Positions 8,911-18,187 of a stretch of 64,000 nucleotides of DNA are shown here, piece after piece; the first letter of the stretch is position 1, and every line of letters begins with the position of its first letter. The position numbers were made by a program, and so were the translations under genes. The notes below the pieces were generated by a model, which saw only the letters and a list, made by a program, of their open reading frames with translations, was not told where the DNA came from and ran no database searches. The DNA comes from Pseudomonadota bacterium. Its GTDB lineage: Bacteria > Pseudomonadota > Gammaproteobacteria > Burkholderiales > Burkholderiaceae_B. The stretch lies in assembly GCA_023389155.1 (NCBI GenBank), contig JAEWEV010000032.1, forward strand, positions 1 through 64,000, given 5' to 3'.

Positions 8911-10004
8911 TGGATATCTGGTCCTGGTTTACCGATGGCGTCAAGGCAGTAAATGTCTGGGGAGCAGATCTGCTTGGTCCTGTAGCGTGGCTTGTGCTGT
9001 GGACGCTGCTGATGATTGTGGTTATTGCATTGCCTATCATTCTTTGCGTAGCATTTCTCACCTTGTGGGAACGACGCATGATTGGTTACATGCACGTGCG
9101 TCGCGGCCCCAATCGCGTGGGCCCCTGGGGTCTGCTGCAACCATTTGCCGACGTACTCAAGCTGTTGACCAAAGAAGTGATCGTGCCGGCAGAAGCCAAC
9201 AAGGTTCTGTACTTCATTGCACCGGTGCTCACGCTGATTCCCGCATTGGCCGCCTGGGCGGTTGTGCCTTTCGGGCCTGAAGTGGTGCTGGCCAATGTCA
9301 ATGCAGGTCTGCTGTATGTGATGGCAATTACTTCCGTTGGTGTTTACGGTGTGATCATTGCCGGCTGGGCTTCTAACTCCAAGTACGCGTTTCTAGGTGC
9401 CATGCGCGCTTCCGCACAGATGGTGTCTTACGAACTCGCAATGGGATTTGTGCTGGTCACCGTTCTGCTGGTTTCCGGTACGCTGAACATGAACGGAATT
9501 GTGCAGAGTCAGCTTACTGGCTGGTTCGCCTCGCACGGCGTCAACTTCATGTCCTGGAACTGGCTGCCTCTGCTGCCGCTTTTCGTGATTTATGTGATTT
9601 CCGCCGTGGCGGAAACCAACCGCCACCCGTTTGACGTGGTAGAGGGAGAGTCCGAGATTGTGGCCGGTCATATGGTCGAATATTCAGGCATGGGCTTCGC
9701 GCTGTTCTTCCTTGCTGAATACGCCAACATGATTCTGCTGTCTGCGATCGCTTCGGTCATGTTCCTGGGCGGCTGGTCTGCTCCGCTGAACTTCGCTCCT
9801 TTTACATGGGTACCCGGCTGGTTGTGGCTGGGTCTGAAAGCATTCTTTGTGGTGTCCCTGTTCATCTGGTTCCGCGCCTCTTTTCCGCGTTACCGCTATG
9901 ACCAGATTATGCGTCTGGGCTGGAAAGTTTTCATTCCCCTCACAGGGGTCTGGCTGCTGGTTGTCGCGATCTGGATGCAGACACCCTTTAATATCTGGAA
10001 ATAG
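8910..10004 (+). CDS. nuoH: NADH-quinone oxidoreductase subunit H
   Basis: A 364-residue membrane subunit that links quinone reduction to proton pumping; about eight transmembrane helices. Family motifs are WERRMIGYMHVRRGPNRVGP near residue 50 and ETNRHPFDVVEGESEIVAG near residue 235, whose acidic loop faces the quinone cavity. The start codon shares one base with the nuoG stop (TGATG at 8908-8912), so the two are translationally coupled. Confidence 0.97.
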   Translation: MDIWSWFTDGVKAVNVWGADLLGPVAWLVLWTLLMIVVIALPIILCVAFLTLWERRMIGYMHVRRGPNRVGPWGLLQPFADVLKLLTKEVIVPAEANKVLYFIAPVLTLIPALAAWAVVPFGPEVVLANVNAGLLYVMAITSVGVYGVIIAGWASNSKYAFLGAMRASAQMVSYELAMGFVLVTVLLVSGTLNMNGIVQSQLTGWFASHGVNFMSWNWLPLLPLFVIYVISAVAETNRHPFDVVEGESEIVAGHMVEYSGMGFALFFLAEYANMILLSAIASVMFLGGWSAPLNFAPFTWVPGWLWLGLKAFFVVSLFIWFRASFPRYRYDQIMRLGWKVFIPLTGVWLLVVAIWMQTPFNIWK

Positions 10005-10016
10005 GCTGACAGAGAC

Positions 10017-10505
10017 ATGAGTGCAATTAAAGATTTTTTTGGCAGCCTGTTACTGACTGAATTGCTGAAAGGCATGAGTCTGACGGGCAAGTACTTCTTC
10101 AAGCGCAAGATTACCTTGCAGTACCCTTACGAGAAGACGCCGGCTTCCCCCCGGTTCCGTGGTCTGCATGCGCTGCGTCGCTATCCCAACGGGGAAGAGC
10201 GCTGTATCGCCTGTAAGTTATGCGAAGCAGTATGTCCGGCACTGGCCATTACGATTGAATCGGAAGAGCGTGATGACGGCAGTCGCCGTACGACGCGTTA
10301 CGACATCGACCTGACCAAGTGTATTTTTTGCGGTTTCTGCGAAGAAAGCTGCCCGGTCGATTCTATCGTCGAAACTCATATTCATGAGTATCACGGCGAA
10401 AAACGGGGCGATCTTTACTTTACCAAGGATATGCTGCTTGCCGTAGGTGATAAATATGAACCCGAGATCGCTGCGCGTCGCGAAGCCGATGCCCGGTATC
10501 GATAA
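10017..10505 (+). CDS. nuoI: NADH-quinone oxidoreductase subunit I
   Basis: A 162-residue ferredoxin-like subunit with two [4Fe-4S] clusters (N6a and N6b) that hand electrons to NuoB. Both motifs are present: CIACKLCEAVCP and CIFCGFCEESCP. The N terminus carries the amphipathic helix that sits on the membrane. Length is the usual one for betaproteobacteria. It lies 12 bases after nuoH. Confidence 0.97.
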   Translation: MSAIKDFFGSLLLTELLKGMSLTGKYFFKRKITLQYPYEKTPASPRFRGLHALRRYPNGEERCIACKLCEAVCPALAITIESEERDDGSRRTTRYDIDLTKCIFCGFCEESCPVDSIVETHIHEYHGEKRGDLYFTKDMLLAVGDKYEPEIAARREADARYR

Positions 10506-10525
10506 AGGCAAGCGAGAAGATAACC

Positions 10526-11164
10526 ATGTTTACAACTGTTCTCTTTTATATTCTGGCCGTTATCCTGATCATTGCGGGTGCGCGGGTTATTACGGCAACC
10601 AGCCCGGTAACGGCGGTGCTGCACCTGATTCTGACATTCTTCACAGCGTCCATGTTGTGGATGCTGCTGGGAGCAGAGTTTCTCGCTTTGCTGCTGGTAC
10701 TGGTCTACGTAGGCGCGGTGATGGTGCTGTTCCTGTTCGTGGTGATGATGATCGACATTACGCCCACAAATTTGCGTTCGGGGTTTAAGACCTATCTGCC
10801 ACTCGGCCTGGTTGTGGGTGGTGTCATGGTGCTGGAAATTGCCTTTGTTCTGGGCAATATGTACCTGGGATCCGGTCCGTCTATTTCGATGCCCGCCGAA
10901 TACAACAATACCCGTGAGCTGGGCATCGCCCTTTACTCACAATATTCTTATGCGATCCAGGTGGGTGCAGTCACGTTGCTGGTCGGCATGATTGCTGCCA
11001 TCGCGCTTACCCTGCGCGAACGCCGCAACCGCAAGTACGTTACGTCTGATCAGCAATTGCATGTCAAAGCATCCGACCGTCTGAAGATGGTCAATATTCC
11101 GTCTCAGCGTGAAGTGCCGACGGCAGATGCACAAGATGGCACACCAGTAGGGGAAGGCAAATGA
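10526..11164 (+). CDS. nuoJ: NADH-quinone oxidoreductase subunit J
   Basis: A 212-residue membrane subunit with five predicted transmembrane helices, of which the third contains the conserved YVGAVMVLFLFVVMM segment near residue 60-75 that forms a pi-bulge helix in the coupling region. The C-terminal 40 residues are a soluble tail. It overlaps nuoK by four bases (ATGA at 11161-11164). Confidence 0.95.
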   Translation: MFTTVLFYILAVILIIAGARVITATSPVTAVLHLILTFFTASMLWMLLGAEFLALLLVLVYVGAVMVLFLFVVMMIDITPTNLRSGFKTYLPLGLVVGGVMVLEIAFVLGNMYLGSGPSISMPAEYNNTRELGIALYSQYSYAIQVGAVTLLVGMIAAIALTLRERRNRKYVTSDQQLHVKASDRLKMVNIPSQREVPTADAQDGTPVGEGK

Positions 11165-11487
11165 CCATATCACTTGCTCATTATTTGATTCTTGGCGCGA
11201 TCATGTTCGCCATGGGTGTTTTCGGCATATTCCTGAACCGGCGCAATCTGATCAGTCTGCTGATGTCAATCGAGCTTATGCTGCTGGCGGTCAATATCAA
11301 CTTTGTGGCGTTTTCCAGCTGGATGCCGGGTGCCGATGGCATGCCTGATACAGCCGGACAGGTTTTCGTATTTTTCATCCTTACGGTGGCTGCTGCTGAA
11401 GCGGCTATCGGTCTGGCAATTCTTGTGATGCTGTTCCGTAAAATCAATTCAATCAATGTGGACGACATCGGTCGTTTGAAAGGGTAA
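11161..11487 (+). CDS. nuoK: NADH-quinone oxidoreductase subunit K
   Basis: A 108-residue membrane subunit of complex I, three transmembrane helices, homologous to MrpC of cation/proton antiporters. The two membrane glutamates of the proton path are seen in SIELMLLAVN and in AAAEAAIGLAIL. Compared from memory with the usual 101-102 residues it has a few extra residues in the periplasmic loop SSWMPGADGMPDTAGQ. Start overlaps the nuoJ stop. Confidence 0.95.
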   Translation: MTISLAHYLILGAIMFAMGVFGIFLNRRNLISLLMSIELMLLAVNINFVAFSSWMPGADGMPDTAGQVFVFFILTVAAAEAAIGLAILVMLFRKINSINVDDIGRLKG

Positions 11488-11496
11488 GGATCAGGT

Positions 11497-13548
11497 ATGA
11501 ATAACTCCTTATCGTCTTCGCTGCTTCTGGTGATCGCCCTGGCTCCCTTGCTGGGGGCCATCGTGACCGGGCTTTTTGGTACCGGCTTCGTCGGCCGCTC
11601 GGTCAGCCGTCGGGCTTCCCATATGATTACCATCGTCCTGGTGGCGGTGTCTTTCATCGGCTCGGCTTATGTGCTGTATCAGGTTGCCATGAATGGCGCC
11701 TACTATAACGATACTGTTTACACCTGGAGTCTGATCGGCACCCGTGTTGCGCAGGTGGGTTTTCTGGTTGATGCCCTGACTGCTCTGATGATGGTGGTGG
11801 TTACATCCGTCTCGCTAATGGTGCATATTTATACCATCGGCTATATGTCTGATGATCCGGGCTACCAGCGTTTCTTTGCCTACATTTCGCTGTTTACCTT
11901 CTCCATGCTGATGCTGGTGATGGCCAACAATATGCTGCAACTGTTCTTCGGCTGGGAAGCCGTGGGTCTGGTGTCCTATTTGCTCATTGGTTTCTGGTAC
12001 ACCCGTCCAACGGCAATTTTTGCCAACATGAAGGCGTTCCTGATCAACCGCGTGGGTGACTTCGGTTTTGTACTGGGCATAGGCCTGCTGTTTGCCTACA
12101 CGGGTTCCCTGAATTACTCTGATGTCTTCGCCCAGTCCGACAAGCTGGCGGCGACTGCCTTTCCTGGCACCGACTGGCATCTGATCACTGTGGCGTGTAT
12201 CTGCCTGTTCATCGGCGCGATGGGTAAATCCGCTCAGGTTCCGCTGCATGCCTGGCTGCCTGATTCCATGGAAGGCCCTACACCGATTTCTGCCCTGATC
12301 CACGCGGCGACGATGGTGACTGCGGGTATCTTCATGGTGGCGCGTTTCTCACCCCTGTTTGAATTGTCACCGACCGCCTTGTCATTCGTGATTGTGATCG
12401 GCAGTATTGGGGCCTTGTTTCTGGGTATTCTGGGGATTATCCAGAATGACATCAAACGTGTGGTGGCGTATTCCACACTGTCGCAACTGGGCTATATGAC
12501 GGTCGCACTGGGTGCCTCCGCCTATCCTATCGCCATTTTCCATCTGATGACTCATGCGTTCTTTAAGGCACTTCTGTTCCTTGGAGCCGGTTCCGTCATT
12601 ATCGGCATGCATCATGATCAGGACATCCGCAATATGGGTGGACTACGCAAATACATGCCTGTTACCTGGATTACGTTCCTGATCGGTACGCTGTCACTGG
12701 TGGGTACGCCATTTTTTGCCGGTTTCTATTCCAAGGAACATATCATTGAAGCGGCCGGTGCTGCAACGGTGTGGGGTAGTGGATTTGCTTACTGGGCGAC
12801 ACTGATCGGCGTTTTCGTCACTTCACTGTATTCGTTCCGCGTGTACTTCCTGGTCTTCCACGGCAAACCGCGCTTCAATACCGATGAGCATGCGCATCAT
12901 AGCCATGCCGAGGCAGACAATGCGCACGGGCATGATGATGCCCATGACCATGGCGAGCACCATCATGGCGGCAAGCCTCACGAGTCGCCATGGGTCGTGA
13001 CCCTGCCACTGGTGCTTCTTGCCATCCCATCTGTTGTGGTGGGTGCCTGGGCCATTGCGCCTTTGCTATTCGGTGATTTCTTCAAGGGTGTGATTGCGGT
13101 TTCCGAGCATCATCCTGCCATGGAAGAACTGGCCCACGAATTCCACGGCTGGGTTGCTTACGGACTTCATGCCTTCACCACCGTTCCGTTCTGGCTCATG
13201 ATTGCCGGCCTGGTCGTTGCCTGGTATTGCTATCTGATCAATCCTGCGCTGCCAGCGAAGGTATATCGGTCTTTCTCTGGCGTGAACCGGGTTCTGGAAA
13301 ACAAATACTATGTTGACTGGGTCAACGAGAATGTGTTTGCCCGTGGCGCCCGTGCGCTGGGTTCGGTGTTCTGGAACGTTGGTGACAAGGGCGTGATCGA
13401 TGGCGGAATGGTGTCCGGCAGTACACGTCTGGTCGGCCTGGTGGCTGCCATCAGCCGTCATCTGCAATCCGGATACATCTACCATTATGCGTTCGCCATG
13501 ATCGTCGGCGTGATTGCCTTCATTTCAATATTTGTGCTGGTACTTTAA
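11497..13548 (+). CDS. nuoL: NADH-quinone oxidoreductase subunit L
   Basis: A 683-residue antiporter-like subunit with the long lateral helix at its C terminus, distal proton channel of complex I. Conserved lysines and glutamate of the channel lie in the FGWEAVGLVSYLLIGFW and GKSAQVPLHAWLPDSMEGPTP motifs. A striking cytoplasmic or periplasmic loop at about residues 465-497 holds 12 histidines in 33 residues, followed by KPHESPWVVTLPL. The sequence otherwise matches the family from end to end. Confidence 0.96.
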   Translation: MNNSLSSSLLLVIALAPLLGAIVTGLFGTGFVGRSVSRRASHMITIVLVAVSFIGSAYVLYQVAMNGAYYNDTVYTWSLIGTRVAQVGFLVDALTALMMVVVTSVSLMVHIYTIGYMSDDPGYQRFFAYISLFTFSMLMLVMANNMLQLFFGWEAVGLVSYLLIGFWYTRPTAIFANMKAFLINRVGDFGFVLGIGLLFAYTGSLNYSDVFAQSDKLAATAFPGTDWHLITVACICLFIGAMGKSAQVPLHAWLPDSMEGPTPISALIHAATMVTAGIFMVARFSPLFELSPTALSFVIVIGSIGALFLGILGIIQNDIKRVVAYSTLSQLGYMTVALGASAYPIAIFHLMTHAFFKALLFLGAGSVIIGMHHDQDIRNMGGLRKYMPVTWITFLIGTLSLVGTPFFAGFYSKEHIIEAAGAATVWGSGFAYWATLIGVFVTSLYSFRVYFLVFHGKPRFNTDEHAHHSHAEADNAHGHDDAHDHGEHHHGGKPHESPWVVTLPLVLLAIPSVVVGAWAIAPLLFGDFFKGVIAVSEHHPAMEELAHEFHGWVAYGLHAFTTVPFWLMIAGLVVAWYCYLINPALPAKVYRSFSGVNRVLENKYYVDWVNENVFARGARALGSVFWNVGDKGVIDGGMVSGSTRLVGLVAAISRHLQSGYIYHYAFAMIVGVIAFISIFVLVL

Positions 13549-13549
13549 G

Positions 13550-15040
13550 ATGGGCGAAATGACTTCTACCTTACCCTGGCTGTCCCTGGCAATTTTTGTG
13601 CCTATCGTTGCCGGTATTCTGGTTCTGATCATGGGCAGCGATGAACGTGCGGATTTCACGCGCAAACTGGCGCTCTTTGGCTCTTTGATCGGTTTCCTGG
13701 TCACGCTGCCCCTGTATTTTGGCTTTGACGGCTCTACTGCACAGATGCAGTTCGTCGAGAAAACGCCATGGATCGAGGCATTCTCTGCCACCTATCACCT
13801 GGGCGTTGACGGCATTTCCATGTGGTTGGTTCTGCTCACTTCCTTTATCACAGTGATTGTGGTTGTCGCCGGCTGGGAGGTCATTACCAAGCGCGTTGCT
13901 CAGTATATGGCGGCGTTTCTGATCCTGTCGGGTCTGATGGTTGGCGTGTTCGCTGCGCTGGATGGTCTGCTGTTCTACATATTCTTTGAAGCCACACTGA
14001 TTCCGATGTATATCATTATCGGGGTGTGGGGTGGTCCCAACCGTGTGTATGCAGCTTTCAAATTCTTCCTTTACACGCTGCTGGGCTCACTGCTCACATT
14101 GGTGGCATTCATTTATCTCTACTCCCAGACCGGCACTTTTGATATCCTGGCCTGGCATCAGGCAAAATTGGGCTATACGCCGCAAGTGCTGATTTTCTTT
14201 GCCCTGCTGGCTGCCTTTGCCGTGAAAGTGCCCATGTGGCCAGTGCACACGTGGTTGCCTGATGCTCACGTTGAGGCGCCAACGGGCGGTTCAATTGTGC
14301 TGGCGGCCATCATGCTGAAACTGGGGGCTTATGGTTTCTTGCGTTTTTCCCTGCCAATTGCACCCGATGCTTCGCATAGCATGGCCGGCCTGATGATCGC
14401 ACTGTCACTGATTGCAGTGATCTACATTGGCCTGGTGGCGATTGTTCAGGACGACATGAAGAAACTGGTGGCGTATTCATCCGTTGCCCACATGGGTTTT
14501 GTGACGCTGGGTTTTTTCCTCTTCAATACTGCAGGTATGGAAGGGGCGATCATTCAGATGATCTCGCATGGCTTTGTCTCGGGCGCGATGTTCATGTGTA
14601 TCGGCGTGCTGTATGACCGATTGCATACGCGTCGCATCGCCGATTATGGCGGTGTGATCAATACCATGCCCAAGTTCGTCACGTTCTTCGTGCTCTTCTC
14701 CATGGCCAATAGCGGTCTGCCGGCAACCAGCGGATTTGTCGGTGAGTTCTATGTGATTCTTGGCGCAGTGGAACACAATTTCTGGATTGGTCTGCTTACT
14801 GCAACCGCCCTGATTCTGGGTGCTTCCTACTCATTGTGGATGGTCAAGCGTGTCGCATACGGTGAAATCACGAATGAAGCCGTGAAACAAATGAAAGATG
14901 TCAGCTGCCGCGAATACGCGCTGCTGGCAATACTGGCCATCTTCGTGCTGGTAATGGGTATTTATCCAAAACTCTTTACCGACGTCATGCATGTGTCTGT
15001 TCAGCATCTGCTGGATCACGTGGCCATTTCTAAACTGTAA
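13550..15040 (+). CDS. nuoM: NADH-quinone oxidoreductase subunit M
   Basis: A 496-residue antiporter-like subunit, middle proton channel of the membrane arm, about 14 transmembrane helices. The channel signature KVPMWPVHTWLPDAHVEAPT and the glutamate motif FFEATLIPMYIIIGVWG are intact. Start is uncertain between 13550 and an in-frame ATG at 13559; both follow the nuoL stop, whereas an earlier ATG at 13514 would lie inside nuoL. Confidence 0.95.
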   Translation: MGEMTSTLPWLSLAIFVPIVAGILVLIMGSDERADFTRKLALFGSLIGFLVTLPLYFGFDGSTAQMQFVEKTPWIEAFSATYHLGVDGISMWLVLLTSFITVIVVVAGWEVITKRVAQYMAAFLILSGLMVGVFAALDGLLFYIFFEATLIPMYIIIGVWGGPNRVYAAFKFFLYTLLGSLLTLVAFIYLYSQTGTFDILAWHQAKLGYTPQVLIFFALLAAFAVKVPMWPVHTWLPDAHVEAPTGGSIVLAAIMLKLGAYGFLRFSLPIAPDASHSMAGLMIALSLIAVIYIGLVAIVQDDMKKLVAYSSVAHMGFVTLGFFLFNTAGMEGAIIQMISHGFVSGAMFMCIGVLYDRLHTRRIADYGGVINTMPKFVTFFVLFSMANSGLPATSGFVGEFYVILGAVEHNFWIGLLTATALILGASYSLWMVKRVAYGEITNEAVKQMKDVSCREYALLAILAIFVLVMGIYPKLFTDVMHVSVQHLLDHVAISKL

Positions 15041-15052
15041 GACTGAGTCATC

Positions 15053-16534
15053 ATGGAAAATCAATTTAATTTTGCACTTGCCGCGCCTGAGATTGTCCTG
15101 CTGGTCATGGCCATGGGCATACTGGTTTACGATGCATTCAGTCAGGAAGCCACTCGCAAAACCACGTATGTGTTTTCACTCTGCACACTCGTCATTCTGA
15201 CGGTGGTCTCGCTGATGCAGTGGAACTCGGCAGTAATGGGCACCACGTTCTACGGTATGTATGTGGCCGATCCCATGGCCCATTTCCTGAAAATCTGTTC
15301 CTATCTGGCGGTATTGGCAACGCTGATTTACAGCCGGCAATATGTCGTCGATCGTGACATGTCAAAATCTGGCGAAATCTATCCGCTGACCTTGTGCGCG
15401 CTGCTCGGGCAAATGGTGATGATTTCAGCCAGTAGCATGCTGACCATCTATCTTGGTCTGGAATTGATGTCGCTTGCCCTGTATACGCTGGTTGCGTTGC
15501 GTCGTGATTCCCTGGTTGCAACCGAATCGGCCATGAAATATTTCGTGCTGGGTGCAATGGCCTCCGGCTTCATGCTTTACGGTATTTCCATGGTTTATGG
15601 TGCCACCGGGCATGTGGATCTTGCCGGTGTGGCGCAGGTCATTCGCAGTGGACAGGCCGGTGAAATGACACTGGTCCTGGGTACGGTCTTTATCGTGGCC
15701 GGCCTTGCATTCAAACTGGGCGCAGTTCCATTTCATATGTGGATTCCTGACGTGTATATGGGTGCTCCTACCGCGATTACGCTGACACTGGGTGCTGCCC
15801 CCAAGCTTGCCGCGCTGGCCATTGCGCTTCGGCTGCTGATCGAAGGCCTCAATGGGGTTGCGCTGAGCTGGCAACCCATGCTGATCATTCTGTCTGTGCT
15901 GTCGCTGGCCATTGGTAACCTGACGGCGATCATGCAGACCAACTTCAAGCGCATGCTGGCATATTCCACCATTTCGCATGTCGGCTTTGTCCTGCTGGGT
16001 CTGCTCTCTGGTGTAGCGGCAAACGGTACGGTGATGAGTGGCGCCTATGCGTCATCCCTGTTCTATATCGTTACCTACGTACTGACAACACTGGTCAGCT
16101 TCGGTCTGGTGCTGCTGATGAGTCGTCAGGGGTTTGAATGCGAAAATATTGATGATCTCAAAGGCCTGAATCAGCGCAGTCCATTGATGGCTTTTGGCAT
16201 GCTGCTGCTGATGTTCTCTCTTGCAGGCATCCCGCCGCTGGTCGGCTTTCAGGCCAAACTGGTAGTTTTGCAGGCTGTGGTGTCTGCCGGACATGTATGG
16301 CTGGCCATTTACGCGGTCATCTGCTCATTGATTGGTGCTTTCTATTATCTGCGCGTAGTCAAGGTTGTATATTTCGATGAGCCGGTGCAGAATGTGCCCG
16401 CTCCCGATACCTCTTGGTCTTTCCGCAGTGGTGTCATGTCCGTCAATGGCGCGCTGATCATTCTACTGGGCATTTTGCCTGGCGGACTGATGGCCCTGTG
16501 CATGCAGGTTATTGAGGCCTCGCTGAAATTCTGA
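15053..16534 (+). CDS. nuoN: NADH-quinone oxidoreductase subunit N
   Basis: A 493-residue antiporter-like subunit, proximal proton channel, last of the 14 complex I genes. Motifs include LGLELMSLALYTLVAL (channel glutamate near residue 140) and KLGAVPFHMWIPDVYMGAPT. About 14 hydrophobic helices. Twelve bases separate it from the following DUF2818 gene, so the latter is probably co-transcribed. Confidence 0.96.
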   Translation: MENQFNFALAAPEIVLLVMAMGILVYDAFSQEATRKTTYVFSLCTLVILTVVSLMQWNSAVMGTTFYGMYVADPMAHFLKICSYLAVLATLIYSRQYVVDRDMSKSGEIYPLTLCALLGQMVMISASSMLTIYLGLELMSLALYTLVALRRDSLVATESAMKYFVLGAMASGFMLYGISMVYGATGHVDLAGVAQVIRSGQAGEMTLVLGTVFIVAGLAFKLGAVPFHMWIPDVYMGAPTAITLTLGAAPKLAALAIALRLLIEGLNGVALSWQPMLIILSVLSLAIGNLTAIMQTNFKRMLAYSTISHVGFVLLGLLSGVAANGTVMSGAYASSLFYIVTYVLTTLVSFGLVLLMSRQGFECENIDDLKGLNQRSPLMAFGMLLLMFSLAGIPPLVGFQAKLVVLQAVVSAGHVWLAIYAVICSLIGAFYYLRVVKVVYFDEPVQNVPAPDTSWSFRSGVMSVNGALIILLGILPGGLMALCMQVIEASLKF

Positions 16535-16546
16535 CACTGAGCTGAT

Positions 16547-17053
16547 ATGTATCCTTCCGAGTCGATCTGGATCTTCATTATTCTGGCGTTTGTCTTTGCC
16601 ATGGCGCCGTTCCTGACGGAACGCGCCTTTGTGTTCACCTTGTGGTCACAGACTGGTGAACCAGAAAGGCCATTCTGGTTTTATCCCTTGCGTGCGCTGG
16701 TTTCCTATGCCGTTATCGCTGCAGGATGCTGGTTGCTGGCAACGCAGGCGGGGAATTTGCCTTATATGATCGCGGCAGCAGTATTGCTGGGCCTGGTTTT
16801 GTATGTGCCTGGTGCGGTAGTAACACCAAATGTACCCGTCAAGCACGTCAGCACCCGACTAATGGAAGTACTGGCAGGGTATTTTGTGGTGGGCGCCATT
16901 GGGTGTGCCATTGAAGCCAATTATGCGAATCCGTCAGCAAAGAACTGGGAGTTCTACACGATTGCAGCATGCCTGTATGTGGTGCTGGCTTACCCCGGTT
17001 TTGTCTGGCGGCATCTCATGAAGCACCCCGTGCGCCGTCATAAGTCGGCCTGA
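16547..17053 (+). CDS. DUF2818-family membrane protein, unusually long
   Basis: A 168-residue hydrophobic protein of unknown function, placed directly after nuoN where betaproteobacteria usually encode a DUF2818 protein. The C-terminal 45 residues fit that family well (W-E-F-Y-x-I-x-A-C-L, then YPGFVWRHL). Four or five hydrophobic helices are visible (about 8-22, 47-66, 70-90, 105-125, 135-152). From memory the family is near 100 residues, so roughly 60 residues with two extra helices appear inserted in the middle; the segments near residues 48-65 and 103-122 resemble each other, suggesting internal duplication. Position in the operon suggests a link to complex I assembly, but that is inference. 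Confidence 0.8.
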   Translation: MYPSESIWIFIILAFVFAMAPFLTERAFVFTLWSQTGEPERPFWFYPLRALVSYAVIAAGCWLLATQAGNLPYMIAAAVLLGLVLYVPGAVVTPNVPVKHVSTRLMEVLAGYFVVGAIGCAIEANYANPSAKNWEFYTIAACLYVVLAYPGFVWRHLMKHPVRRHKSA

Positions 17054-17073
17054 GCGGTATTTTCAGATCATAT

Positions 17074-17114
17074 AAAAAAATCCCGGCGGAGCCATGCTCT
17101 GACCGGGATTTTTT
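17074..17114. terminator. Bidirectional terminator after the nuo operon
   Basis: Stem TCCCGG/CCGGGA (17081-17086 with 17103-17108), extended by seven A on the left and six T on the right, around a 16-base loop. The A- and T-runs let it work for the nuo operon on the plus strand and possibly for transcripts arriving from the minus-strand gene at 17339. It lies about 20 bases after the DUF2818 stop codon. Confidence 0.85.
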
Positions 17115-17338
17115 AACAGCTGCGGCATAACAGGGGGCAAGCCTCTGATTTCAGCGGTTGCAGATTGGAAGATAAGGTTTTTGTTACGGTAATGGCAGGG
17201 TAGTGCTGGGCAGGGAAGTGAAGATTCTTATAACGGTCACGGCAGAATAGACAGATAGCATTCTTGTCACGACCTTGGCAGTGCAGGTAAGTCAAGTGCC
17301 TTATGATTGCCATGGAAGATCCGGAACGGAGGACGTTA

Positions 17339-18046
17339 TCACTGGCCCAGCAGGCGTCGATACTGTCTTTCCACGGTACTCAGGCTGTTGAGCGTGCGCC
17401 ATCCCTGTTGTTCGCATTTCCTGTTGATGCATAAGAAAAGTTCAGCCGTAGCAAGTGCATCGGCGACGGCGTTGTGGCGTCGGTGGTTGTGGATACCGAA
17501 CACGCGCATCCAGTCATCCAGCGTTTTGTGATGCAGGGCATGCTCACGATCCAGGGCGGGAGCGAGATAGGCCAGATCAATCCATTGGCGTTTTTTCAAA
17601 TCGGTCTGCAGCCAGGTTTTCAGACTCTTTTCCAGCATGACCTGATCAAAATTCACATGGAAGGCAACCAGGGGGTCCGGACCGATATATTCCAGAAACT
17701 GCATGAGTGCTTCGGCAGGTTCAATGCCGCTGCGCTGCTTTCCACCGGCGATGCCATGAATCAGGATATTGCTTTTGCTGCTGGTCTTTTCCTGACGCAG
17801 CACAATATCAAAGGCGTCTTCAAGAACAATGCGACCTTGCTGTATGGCGATGGCGCCGATGGCGATCAGCGTATCCTTCTTCAGGTCAAGGCCACTGGTT
17901 TCCACATCCAGGACAACCAGGCGGCTGTCATGTACGTTGTTGTCGCCACTTGCGAGCGGCAGCGCCTGCCATGCCTCAAAGCGCGCCTGCAGCGAAGGCG
18001 CAAGCGTGTGCTGCGAGGCCGAACGGAACAGCTTGAACAGATTCAT
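17339..18046 (-). CDS. DEDDh 3'-5' exonuclease (DnaQ/PolC epsilon-like)
   Basis: A 235-residue exonuclease of the RNase H fold. The DEDDh residues are visible: D47 and E49 in VVLDVETSG (ExoI), D134 in AFHVNFD (ExoII), H191 and D196 in HNAVADALAT (ExoIII). The ATG at 18046 has GGAG six bases upstream and is preferred over a GTG at 18067. It lies directly downstream of the cNMP/CBS/DUF294 gene on the same strand, about 140 bases apart, a pairing that I recall in other proteobacteria. It is shorter than and distinct from the replicative epsilon subunit (no clamp-binding motif or RNase H neighbour seen). Substrate, DNA or RNA or nucleotide, is unknown. Confidence 0.85.
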   Translation of the reverse strand: MNLFKLFRSASQHTLAPSLQARFEAWQALPLASGDNNVHDSRLVVLDVETSGLDLKKDTLIAIGAIAIQQGRIVLEDAFDIVLRQEKTSSKSNILIHGIAGGKQRSGIEPAEALMQFLEYIGPDPLVAFHVNFDQVMLEKSLKTWLQTDLKKRQWIDLAYLAPALDREHALHHKTLDDWMRVFGIHNHRRHNAVADALATAELFLCINRKCEQQGWRTLNSLSTVERQYRRLLGQ

Positions 18047-18187
18047 GTTCGGCTCCGGTATGAACACGATGAGCCGGATGAACGGAATAAGCCGAATACG
18101 CAGAATAAGCCGAGTACACGCCCGCGCATCTGTCTGACGTCTTGTCCCACTACTGCCAGTGCAGGGTCGGGGTGAAGGCTGATGATG

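Noticed and set aside
17113..17313. Minus-strand 66-codon frame with several Cys between the exonuclease gene and the nuo terminator
   Set aside because: The Cys spacing fits no metal-binding motif, no ribosome site was seen, and it ends at the terminator.
17474..18175. 233-codon plus-strand open frame opposite the exonuclease gene
   Set aside because: The minus strand encodes all DEDDh residues in order; the plus-strand product is featureless.
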